The notes beneath the pieces are model-generated. The model had not been told where the DNA came from. It saw only the letters and a list, made by a program, of their open reading frames with translations, and did no database searches. From Shinisaurus crocodilurus (Eukaryota; Chordata; Lepidosauria; Squamata; Shinisauridae): a DNA stretch of 64,000 bases. The first letter of the stretch is position 1, and each line of letters begins with the position of its first letter. The stretch covers positions 225,152,467 to 225,216,466 of the forward strand of contig CM037880.1 in assembly GCA_021292165.1 (NCBI GenBank), given 5' to 3'. Of the stretch, positions 22,201 to 34,200 are shown piece by piece. The position numbers and the translations under genes are program-made.

Positions 22201-25200
22201 TCCTCGCAGCTTGCTGCCCATGATCAACAACCAAAACCAGCAGCCACAGCTGGCAATATAGATTCTCCCCACCCCACCCCTCCTTTTCAGTAGCCCAGCT
22301 GTCCTTGGCCAATCCGGATGAACTTCATCTGGCCAGGCAGGGGAGGGGGGTGGTTCTTTGCTCATGATGCTTTAGAACATTTGCATATGCATATCTGAGG
22401 CACAGGGGCATCAAAGGGACAGCGGAGACTCTGTGGGTTGGGCCCCATCAGATAGCCTATGTACATTTGCATGACTTTCCTGTTTACAGGTGTGGGGGGG
22501 GGGGGGCTGTGGTGAGCGTCAAGGCTGGAGTTGCGTTTTTAACGCCCCCCTCGCAGACGTGTGTGCCTGACGCTTCTGTTCCTTCCTGTCTCTTGAGTGC
22601 TGCTGTCACCCAACGGTGCTAGAGCCTTCTCTGCTCCTGGGCTGTTTTTTCTTTGTCGTCCCTGGCATCTCCTCGCTCTTTCGGGCTATATACACGAGAG
22701 GTGTGAGTCCCCAGAACGGTCTGCCTCAAATGCTATGCGTCACGGGCCAGAGGGGGAGGGAGGGAAGGCGCGTGTCTCATCGGGGCTTCCTTCGCAACAT
22801 CGGTTGAACCTTTTTCTTGGGCTTTGCACGTGGCTCTTTGTCCTTTCTGCACAATGTGGAATTTGTTGCCCAGCACGGAACTGGCTTCTCACAAATCTCA
22901 GCTCTATTTTTGAAATACTTTTCTCCTGCCCTTCATGTCTAAGGAAGTCGTAAGCAGGGTGGCGGCAGGGGGTGGGTGTCCAGGGAGACACGTGCGAATT
23001 TCCATGTGTGCTCCTGCCTCTGCTCCAAAATACTGCAGATTCTATTTGGAATTACACATATCTCAGTCTATTAATTTAGTTTTTAAATAGAATCATAGAA
23101 AAGTAGAGTTGGAAGGGGCCTACGAGGCCATCGAGTCCAACCGCCTGCACAACACAGGAATCCAAGTCAAAGCATCCCTGGCAGATGGCTGTCCAGCCGC
23201 ACCTTGAATAGAATAATAGAAATCATAGAATCATAGAAAAGTAGAGTTGGAAGGGGCCTACGCCATCAAGTCCAACCCCCTGCTCAATGCAGGAATCTAG
23301 GTCAAAGCATCTCTGACAGATGTCTGTCCAGCTGCACCTTGAATGCCTCCAGAGTGGGAGAGCCCACCACCTCCCTAGGTAGTTGATTCCATTGTCTTAT
23401 TGCTCTGACAGTCAGGAAATTTTTCCTGATGTTTAGGTGGAATCTAGGTTCCTGTAACTTGAGCCCATTATTCCGTGTCCTGCAAACTGGGATGAACGAG
23501 AAGAGATCTTTGCCCTCCTCTGTGTGACATCCCTTCAAGTACTGGAAGAGTGCGATCATATCTCCCCTCAGTCTCCTCTTCTGAAGGCTAAACATGCCCA
23601 GTTCTTTCAGTCTCTCCTCATCGGGCCTTGTTTCCAGTCCCTTTATCATCCTTGTTGCCCTCCTCTGAACCCTCTCCAGTTTGTCTATGTCCTTCTTAAA
23701 GTGAGGTGCCCAGAACTGGACGCAGTACTCAAGATGAGGCCTAACCAGTGCCGAGTAAAGGGGAATTATCACTTCCCGCGATTTGGAAGCTATACTTCTA
23801 TTAATACAGCCCAAAATTGCATTTGCCTTCTTTGCAGCCACATCGCATTGCTGGCTCATATTCAGTTTGTGATCTACCACAATTCCAAGATCCTTCTCAC
23901 TTGTAGTATTGTTGAGCCAAGTGTCCCCCATTCTGTAACTCTGCATTTGGTTTCCTCTCCCTAGGTGCAGCACTTGGCATTTATCCCTATTAAATTTCAT
24001 TCTGTTGTTTTCGGCCCAGCGCTCCAGCCTATCGAGGTCACTTTGAATTTTGTTTCTGTCTTCCAGAGTATTAGCTGTTCCACCCAACTTTGTGTCATCT
24101 GCAAATATGAATAGTTCATGTTTATATAACAGTATTTGGTGTTGAATTGAAAAGTTCAGGCAGACCTGCCCGGGCGGGTGGGCGGGCATACTGCAGTACT
24201 TGGTATCCAAGGCAAACGCAATCTAATCCATTTTATGTTTCTTTCCATGTATTTTATTGTGTTGGTTTTAATTCAGTTTATCTTTAATATATTAGCCAAA
24301 GTCCTTGGCATGAGGCAGTTAGAAGTACAAGCCATGTAGTCGAAGCGTTCTCTAAGTAGCCCGCTCCCCAGATGGCCATCTGCCAGGCCCTGTGTGCTGC
24401 AAGCCCATCACCCCACTCCCCCCTCTGGGTTGGCAGTCGGGGGGGGGGGGCAAGGCACCCCAGGTGCTGCTCCTGAGCATGCCGTTGATGCTCTTCTGTG
24501 TTTACTTCTACAATAATTGGACAGCGTCACTGGAAAGCTGCCAAACCGGTCGCTTTCTTGACTGTGTTCCATAGTTCAGCAGTGCATTAATTACTACTTG
24601 GTTTTCCCCACTTCCTGGATTAAATGCCTGTGCAACCCAGCACTCCGCATTGGCTGCCCTTCCCTGCAGACGCGGTGGCTAGAGCCTGCCTGGATGCCTC
24701 ACTTCCACTGCGGTCGTCCGTCCCTCCCCAGGGTTGGGCTCTGCATGAGACGTGCTGGCAACGACACCCCCCCACCCCCTTCCAGTGGAACGGGAAAGCA
24801 CTTCAGTGCCGCATCTGCCGAGCAAGCCCTGGAAGTGGAACGTGCTGCTCGAGGCTGCAGGGGACGGGCCCCGTTGTCTCCAGGCGGCCTCGACAGGCGC
24901 TCTGTCTCCGGTGCAGCCTGGAAGTGGGCTGGGTCAGTTGGTGGGTGGCTGCCCCCCCCCCCCCCCGTAGGCTGCCCGTGCCCCCCTGCGCTCAGTCCCG
25001 GCCCTGGGTTTGGAGGCGAGCGCAGGCCGGAGCCCTGCTTTAGGTCTTGGTGCCTTTGGCTGGCCTGGATTCTGTGCCTCCGTGGTGGGCAGGGCGGGTA
25101 GGTGGGCCGCTGCACAGACAGGCAGAGGCTCCGGGTCCTTGGCGGGGCCACACTTTCATGCATCTCCGTGCCTGGAGCAGCTTCACTTCTTGTCCCTAGC

Positions 25201-28200
25201 GCAACTAGTGCCCGGCTCCTGTTCACCCATCTGTCTCTCTCTGCCGTGGGCAGAGCAGCGGCCATGCCTGTGGGCCTCCCAGAGGCAGTGGGTCGGCCCG
25301 TGCTGGGAATCAGGAATGCTGGAGCAAATGCCCCCCCCTCCCCGCCCCCCAGCCTGGTCCAGCCAGGTCTCTCGTTTCCAGGTCCCCCGGGGTTGGCTCC
25401 GTATCCCTTGCAGGGCCGCAGGGGCCTCGCGACTCAGTCCCTCTCCGCTTGTCCTGGCAGAGTTTGTGGCCTTGGCGGAGCAGGTGCAAAGCCGGGCACT
25501 GGATGGAGCCAGCCTCACGCTGGACTGGGTGCAGCAGACAGACAGCCTGCTGGTCCGGAGCTGTGGCGGCAGCCGGCTGAAGCAGGACCTGCTGGAGCTC
25601 TACTTCGAGAGCAAGCGGAGTGGCGGCGGCCACGTGCGGGCGGTGAGGCTGCTCTCCAGGGGCACCGTGGCCGTGGTCTCCTTCCAAGACAGCGCAGGTA
25701 AGTGTCTAACCAGTCTTAAGCTAGAATCCATTCAGCGTTGTAATTCCCAGCAACAGATTGGCATGTTATCATAAACGAGAGGATCCAGACCTGGGAAATA
25801 CCCGCGCATTCAAGGCATTGTTGACCGTGGCAAGGTCTCTCGTCAGCTGGGGCCTTGCTTTAAATGCAAGGTGGGCCTGTTAACGCCCCTCTCTGACCAC
25901 CGTCCCAACCTGAAAGCTTGGGCCTGTCAACGCAGAGGACGCCGTGGGGGTGTTGCTGCTCCTTCCTCTTGATTTAACACCTCACTGTTGGAGACATCCG
26001 CAAGCCCCCCTCCTCGCCATCCCCCCCCCCGTCTCGGGCAGTTAATCGGGTGTGACATGAGGTGTGACATTGCCGCTGGGCGAGTGCAGGAGGCATGGAT
26101 GCTGCTTGTTGGCCTGTAACCAGTTGCAGAGCCAGGCTGTGCCCGTGTGCCAAGTTCACAGGCCTTGAGTTTTCCACTCCGGTTGTGGATTCTGAATCGC
26201 CCCGCTCTGGCTCAGAAGCAGACCCAGACCCCCCCAGTGCAAAGGCCCACCGTGCTGCCCGGGGAGGGGACTGTTCGGCCACTCTCGCCCCAGCTGCCGG
26301 GTGTGCTGCTGGCATCCCCTGTGGACACCCCTGTGAAGATGCCAGGCCCGGTTCTCTGAAAACGTGGCTTTGCGGGTCACCAAGAAAGATCCAGCTGTTT
26401 GGGGTGGCGCTTCAGTCACACACACACACGCGCGCCCCGCGCATGGAGCCCATTTCCTGTGCAGCAACCAGCGTAGCACCCTTGGGGGGGTCTCTGCTTG
26501 GCGCTTCCCTTCCCCCCCCCTCGCTGCGCCCCCCTCGCTCTGCTTGCAGGCCGACAAGGAGGTGCTGAGCTCTGCCCGCCGCCACGTGTGGCCTTCCCCA
26601 GCAGGCACAAATCTGTGTAAGACGCTCCTGCTGGGCCATGTGGCCATAAGGAGGCCTCCTGCCCCTCGCTACGTTGGGAGAGTAAAAGGGGCACCATGCT
26701 GCGAGCCCCCCCTCCACTAGGAAGAGGGCCTTCTCTGTGGCGGCCCCCACATTATGGAACTCCCTCCCTAGTGACCTTCGCCATGCCCCCTCCGTGATGA
26801 GCGTCCGCCGTGCATTAAAAACATGGCTGTTCAGGCGGGAATATGGGGTGGGTTAGGTTTTTAATGAGAATTTTTTATATTGTTTTAATCATTATATTTT
26901 ATTGTGTTTTACTGTATTTTAATTGTACATCGCCCAGGGTGGCCGGCCAGATGGGCGATTGATAAATATAATAAATAAATAAATAAATAGTCTCTGAGGG
27001 CCCACGCTCAACCTTGCAGCGCCCAGTGTAATTGCCAGGATCCATCACATAGAAATAGTGACTTTTGGTGGCTCAAGGCTGCTGCATTTGTGCATCCCTG
27101 CGCAGGGCAGGAGGTGAAGTGCGGATCCCATCCTACCCCGCTGCGTTTTACAGAGCAAATGGAGAGTTCTTTACATTTGGTCTTGTGTATTCTCATAGCG
27201 AAGACCTCTGGTTCCACCTCCCTTCTGCCACACGGTGGCAGCATTTAACAAAAAAATGCTGTAAAGTGTGTGTGTGTGTGTGTGTGTGATCTTGCCTTCA
27301 GGCGCGTGCTGTTTCCAGCTGGAGGAAGTGAGAGGGAGGCACTTCCTGTCCCCTCCAGTGTGGGTCTTTTCTGTGGCCGTGGGGACGCAACTTCTGCTCC
27401 GAGTGAATTCAGTTTAGCCAAAACGCTGTGCACGACACAGCAGTACGGAGTCAGTCATCTGAGAAGCAAGTGTCATCACGGGGGACACAGCAGTACGGAG
27501 TCAGTCATCTGAGAAGCAAGTGTCATCACGGGGGCCTGAAATTTGTGAATCGGTGCTGCGATAACATTCTGCATTCTGAAGGGGAGAGAAACATGCCCAA
27601 GGCTTTGTGGCCGAGTAGGATATGAACCCGGGTTTTCCACGTCCAGACTCAGCACTTGATCTGCTCTGCCCCAAGATAGATTTCCCTGGTCGTGGCAGGA
27701 ATGCTGGAGCAGGCAGCGGTGTTGGTAGAGCTGCGTCTTCAAGTCTAGGGTGTCCCTTCACCCCCAGATCAGAGGGATGGATGCTTTTATTCAGGGAGCA
27801 CAGCAGACCTTCCTTTGCTGTGGCGCCCCCGCCGAAGCAGCTGCCCAGGGGGGATCACCCCGCGTGCCAATCCTGGGCATTTTCCTTCTCCGGCCGCCTT
27901 TGCAGACTTTCCCTTGGCAGTCAGTTTGCCCTTCCTGCCAGGTGTGGAGTTTGGTTGCTGGTTGTCTGGGCAGCCAGTCTGGGGTCAGAGCTGTGGGTGA
28001 AGGGTCCGCGCCCTGTGCTATGGGGCTGTTAGCTGGACTCCAGAGAGTTACTCAAGGGCAGGTTTTCTCTGCTGGCCCTGGAGGCAATTGCCCAAGACTT
28101 CACACATGGGGGGAGGGGCACACGCACACTTGCGAACAGTGCGATGTTCCGGGCTTTGAAATGATCAGAGCTATTTCCTCCCGGGGCAGTAACTCTAGTC

Positions 28201-31200
28201 AGTGAACATGCAAGACTAGGGCCAGGAGCAACTCTGGGCACTTTGGGGTCGCCCAGTGGAGGGGTCTCTGCTCGTAATGTCCCATTCTTGGATCTCATAG
28301 AATCATAGAAAAGTAGAGTTGGAAGGGGCCCACAAGGCCATCGAGTCCAACCCCCTGCTCAATGCAGGAATCCAGGTCAAAGCATCCCTGACAGATGGCT
28401 GTCCAGCCGCACCTTGAATGCCTCCAGAGTGGGAGAGCTCACCACCTCCCTAGGTAGTTGATTCCATTGTCTTATTGCTCTGACAGTCAGGAAATTTTTC
28501 CTGATGTTTAGGTGGAATCTAGGTTCCTGTAACTTGAGCCCATTATTCCGTGTCCTGCAAACTGGGGTGATCGAGAAGAGATCCTGGCCCTCCTCTGTGT
28601 GACATCCCTTCAAATACTGGAAGAGTGCAATCATATCTCCCCTCAGTCTCCTCTTCTGAAGGCTAAACATGCCCAGTTCTTTCAGTCTCTCCTCATAGGG
28701 CCTTGTTTCCAGTCCCTTTATCATCCTTGTTGCCCTCCTCTGAACCCTCTCCAGTTTGTCTACGTCCTTCTTAAAGTGTGGTGCCCAGAACTTGACGCAG
28801 TACTCAAGATGAGGCCTAACCAGTGCCGAGTAAAGGGGAATTATCACTTCACACGATTTGGAAGCTATACTTCTATTAATGCAGCCCAAAATTGCATTTG
28901 CCTTCTTTGCAGCCACATCACATTGCTGGCTCATATTCAGTTTGTGATCTACAACAATTCCAAGATCCTTCTCACTTGTGGTATTGTTGAGCCAAGTGTC
29001 CCCCATTCTGTAACTCTGCATTTGGTTTCCTCTCCCTAGGTGCAGCACTTGGCATTTATCCCTATTAAATTTCATTCTGTTGTTTTCGGCCCAGCGCTCC
29101 AGCCTATCGAGATTGCTTTGAATTTTGTTTCTGTCTTCCAGAGTATTAGCTGTTCCACCCAACTTTGTGTCATCTGCAAATTTGATAAGCATTCCCTGTA
29201 CCTCCTGATCCAAGTCATTAATAAAAATGTTGAAGAGCACCGGGCCCAGGACCGAGCCCTGTGGTACCCCGCTCGTTACCTCTCCCCAGTTTGAGAAGGA
29301 ACCTGGGGAGAGGTAATGAGCGGGGTACCACAGGATCTGCAGACTTGAGTCTGTGTATAGCCTGTTAACCCTTTCCTCCCCCCGGCAGACCAATAGGTCG
29401 GCTGATAGCTTGGCTGGCGGGCCGGGCAAAGGGGCCGTCATACTAGCCAAGAGTAGCTCAAACTCCGGGTAGGCTGAGTGGGCAACCTTTCCGTCCCCCA
29501 CTCTCCAGATCCCATGAACTTGTATCCAAAACTAAACAATGAGAACATGTCACCACTGTGAAATTGTTTGGAATATCAGTAAAAAAAAAATTGTCTTCTA
29601 ATTAAAAAACATGAAATCACTAAGCAAACTCCATGATAGGTTGCTATGCCATTTTGCCACGAATGAATGGATTTAAAGCCCCTCAGAAGCCCAAGTTGTA
29701 GTCATAGAATCATAGAATCATAGAAAAATAGAGTTGGAAGGGGCCTACCAGGCCATCGAGTCCAACCCTCTGCTCAATGCAGGAATCCAGGTCAAAGCAT
29801 CCCCGACAGATGTCTGTCCAGCCGCACCTTGAATGCCTACAGAGTGGGAGAGCCCACCACCTCCCTAGGTAGTTGGTGCCATTGTCCTATTGCTCTGACA
29901 GTCAGGAAATTTTTCCTGATGTTTAGGTGGAATCTGGGTTCCTGTCATTTGAGCCCATTATTCCGTGTCCTGCAAACTGGGATGATCGAGAAGAGATCCT
30001 GGCCCTCCTCTGTGTGACATCCCTTCAAGTACTGGAAGAGTGCGATCATATCTCCCCTCAGTCTCCTCTTCTGAAGGCTAAAGTCTGCGGCTGGTGCGGG
30101 CCCAGGCGGACCCCCGCCGAGGAAGGGGGTCCTGGCAGCCGGCACCTGCTGGCTCCCGCTCTGCCTCTGCTGTCCAGGCTCTCGGGGCACCTGCGAAATC
30201 TTTTCACAGTTGTCTCTGGCATCGGTTGCTTCTGGCGCACTCCGGCCCCGCTCCTGTCCTGTCCGCACGAGCTGTCGGTGGTCTCTGGACGAGCCAGACA
30301 AACCCAGCGGCCACTCTCGGGGAAAACACCACAGTTCCAGCGGATTGCAGACCCGTCTCACCAAATGGACTGAAGGCGCCCAAGCATTTAATGGGATGAT
30401 CACAAAGTGGGCAAAGATGATGTTGACGTGGGATGCTGTGAGATGGGAGGGGTCTTCAGGTGAACATTCAGCCCCTGAGTGTATCGGAGCCTTAAGAGGG
30501 CCCAAATGACGAAGCTTTCTTAAGATGTTTGGGGCTTCAGCCGCAGGGGGCAGGGCAGAATTCTGGCGCACGGGGCTGCTTTTCATCTTGGCCGCTCGAC
30601 TCCCCCCAGACCCGGCAGTGGGTGTTAGGCCAGCCTGGGCAGGAAGGGGGAGCAGTGCGGGAGAAGCGTTTGGCCCCTGGTTGTTTCCAGACCTCCTCCC
30701 CTGATTCCATCTCCTTTCTCTGTAGTGGTGGACCGGGTGCTGCAGAGACCCCACCAGCTCTCAGAGGGCAACCTGGCCGTCTCACCTCACTATGACTTCC
30801 TGGAGCCCGCGGAGGAAGAGGAGGAGGAGGAGGTGGCGGCAGCAGCAGCGGTGGCAGGAGGAAGAGCCCCGCCGGAGGACAGGGGGACCCCCCCGATCTG
30901 CATTCCCCTCCCCGAAGGAGCCACGAGGCAGCTGCTGCAATCTGATCTCGTCCTGCAGGAGCTGGGGGCCTCCGTTCCGGAGTGCACGCTGCAGCTGGAC
31001 AGAGCTGGCCTGCACGTTTTGGGTGGGGATGCGTCTCGCCGCCGCAGGCTGCAGGAGCACATTCAGGCGGCCTTGCGGGGAGTGGTCCAGGAGCGCCTGC
31101 CCTTCTCCGCCTGGGTCCTGGGCTTCCTGCAGCAGGAGGAGGTCAAGGGGCGCTTGGCGGAGCTGCTGGCCGAGCGGGGGGTGGCCGCCTGCCACATTCC

Positions 31201-34200
31201 CACTGCGGACGAGGTGCTGGTCGTGGCCCTGAAGCCCCCTGCCGCCCGCCTGGCCGCCTCTCTCCTGGGCTCGTTCCTGAGCTCCATCGCCCTGCCCTTA
31301 TCGGAGCGGCAGCTGCTGGCCCTGGGCTCGCCCCGCTGGGCCCAAGCGCAGGCAGGGCTGCGGTGTTGCCTCGTGCGCCTGGCAGAGAGCGGGGAGCAGC
31401 TGGAAGGCCTGACCCTGTGCGGGCTGGAGCGGGAGAACGTGGCGCGGCTGGAGGCCTTCCTGCGGGACAGCGTGCCGGAGGAGACCCTGGTGCCCATGGA
31501 GGCCGGCGCCCTCCGGTACCTGCAGCTCTATCACCACGAGCTGCTGGCTGGCATTGCCGACGTCACGCTGCTGCCCCTGGAGGGGGCCGACATCACCGGC
31601 TTCCGGGTAAGGGCGGCTGGCGGCGCCTTCACTCGGGTCCTCTGCCTGCTTCCTCCCCGCAGAGTCACGCCCGGCTGCTGTGCTCCTTGGCTGTCTGTCT
31701 GCTCCTCCCTTCTTTGTACTCCTCTCTCTGCATATTCTCCCTCTGCTGTGCTTTGGGAAATCCTCAGTTCCACTCTGCTCATGAGCTCGCGTGCCAGCCC
31801 CAGAACCTCCTTGCGGTGCTGGGATTCAAACCCAGAATGTTTGAGGTGTGTCCCCGAGCATGTGCAGAGTGCCTTTCCTCCTTCCAACCGGGTAATCGCG
31901 CCATCCCTCACCTCCTTGGCTTGGCAATGAAGCGCTGCTGAGCCCCCCCCCCCGCCACGTGGCCCTCTCGAGCGTCTCCTGCTGCCGGCTGTGCCCCTGC
32001 GTGATTGGGGTTGGGGACTCTCGCTTCCCACTGGGGGTTGCATGCAGTACCGTGGTGGCGGACTGGCTGGGCTTAGGAGCTGCAGTGTCCCTGCGCGTAG
32101 GGAAGGCCGGGTTCAAATCCCGCCTCCGCCGCTTCCCAAGTCGTCGTCCTGTAACGCAAAACCCGTCGGCCTGCTGGGGTGTTGGCCGCGGGAGCCCGCT
32201 CAAAGCGCGCTGTGGGGGGTACAAGTGCGCGGCCAGCCGTGGCCTGGAATGCCCCTACTGACCCTTCCCCTCTCCCTCCCTCCCCCCCTCCCCCTTTCCC
32301 TCGCAGCTGAGTGGCGAAGCGCGAGCCTGCCAGGTGGCTGCCGAGTTCCTGCAGAGCCTGCTGGGCGCCATCCACATCCAGACCGTCGCGCTGCACCTGC
32401 CCGGCATTAACCGCTTCCTGCTGGATGAGCGTGGCCGGGCCGTGGTGTGGGACCTGGAGAGGCGCTTCCGTGGCATCATTGGGCTGGAGCGGGTCTGCTG
32501 GTGTCCGCCGGAGGCCCAGGTGCGAGTTCTCTTCCCCGAGCCCCTCTGCAAGGAAGGCTGGGCGTGGACGGGGGCTACCTGGGAAAGGTGCACGACGGGG
32601 GAGCAACCCAGCCGGGGCCGCTGTGCCGGAGCGGGAGGGAGGAGGAGGAAGAGACGGCCCTCCGGAGGCCGAGGGCCCTTGTCTGGGCAGCGGGACGGAG
32701 CCGGCATTTCCCCCAGTGAGGAGGGGCTCCCCGCGTGTGCGTTGCTCTGTCCTGCCCGGGGTGGGGGCTGGGGCCCCATCTCCAGTGTCCCTCTCTTTGG
32801 TCCCCAGCACGAGCTGGAGATGTCTCAGGAGCCGCTTTCTCTGAGCTGCCGACGGGATTCCCTGCCAGGATCGGAGCGGCCGGCGGCCTCGGGCGAGTGG
32901 AGCGGAGCCAACCTGGGTAACGTACCCCCCGCCGGCAGAGACCGAGAAGGGCAAGCCAGGCCGACAGGCTGGCCTCTCGGCCCTTGACACCGTCCCCCCT
33001 GGACAGGCTCTGAGGCTGGCCAGGGCAGGGCAGGGCAACGGGGGGGCCCTCCCTGCTCCCGGCAGTGCCATAGACCCCTCCGTCCTGCCCTTGCCCTTGA
33101 TGCTCCCGCCTTGGCTGGGGGTGGGTGTCGCTGGGGGTCTGGGGCAGCTGCAGGGTCAGCAGGTTTCCCCCGCGAGCCCAGCCGGGCGGCTTCTGCAGCA
33201 CCTCGGAGCAGTGCCTCTCCCTCCTCTTGCTCTGCAGAAGAGATCAAGGGCCTGATGGCCGCCCTCCAGCCGTCCGACACGGCTGCTGCTGCTTCTGGAG
33301 CTCCGTGGGCTGCAGGGAGCTACAAGGCGGAAGAGGAAGAGGAGGCGGAGGACCTCTACACGGCGCCCGGGCAAGTCGGGGCAGCGGCACCGCCGGCCGG
33401 CCAGGAGGAGGCGGGCTCCCTGGACCCCCTCGGGGTGATTGAGGGCGGGCCCCTGCCCCTCGCCGGCCCCGGGAGCGTCGCGTCGCAGGAGGAGGAGGAC
33501 GCGCAGCTGCTTCTGGCCATCCAGCAGTCCATGGACAGTGCGTGGCTGGAGGAGGAGGAGCTGCGGCGGGCCACGGAGCTGTCCCTGCGCTGCTGGGAGC
33601 GGGAGCGGGAGCGGGCGCCCAGTCCAGACGCCGCCCTCCTGTCCGTCCTGAGCAGCTCCCTGGAGGAGGCCAACGTGGCTCGGCTCGTGCTCTGCGTGAG
33701 CTCGGCGGAGGAGGTGGCGCCGCTGGCCCGGGAGCTGGAGGCGGCGCTGCGGGGGCAGCTGCGGGAGGAGACGGTGCACAACGAGGCCCTGCGCGCCCTG
33801 CCCGCCCTCTGCCGCGGCTACCTGTCCCACCTGGAGCGCAAGCACGCCGTGCGTATCTCGCTGGCTGGCTCGGTGGCCACCGTGTGTGGCTTTGTGGACT
33901 ACCCCGTGGCCGCCACCTGGGACCTTGCGCTGCTGCTCACCCGGCTGCTGCAGGCGGAGGCAGCGGCCCCCGCCGGGGACACCAAGGACGTCCGTTGGGT
34001 CCGCTGGGAGTCGGTGGGGCGTGGCTCCCCCACCCGGTACTCCGCGCAGGCCAGCGCCCTTCTGGAGCAAGCGTGGCGCCGCGGACACAAGCGCGTGGAC
34101 GTCTTCTTCGACGGGCGGCCCTTCAGCATCGACTTTGAGCGCATGGAAGAGTACGACCTTGGCAATGCCCGGGCTGTGCCCATCGGCCGCACTGAGCCCC

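Noticed and set aside
32095..32135. tRNA gene suggested by GGTTCAAATCCC
   Set aside because: Only a B-box-like segment; no cloverleaf could be formed around it.
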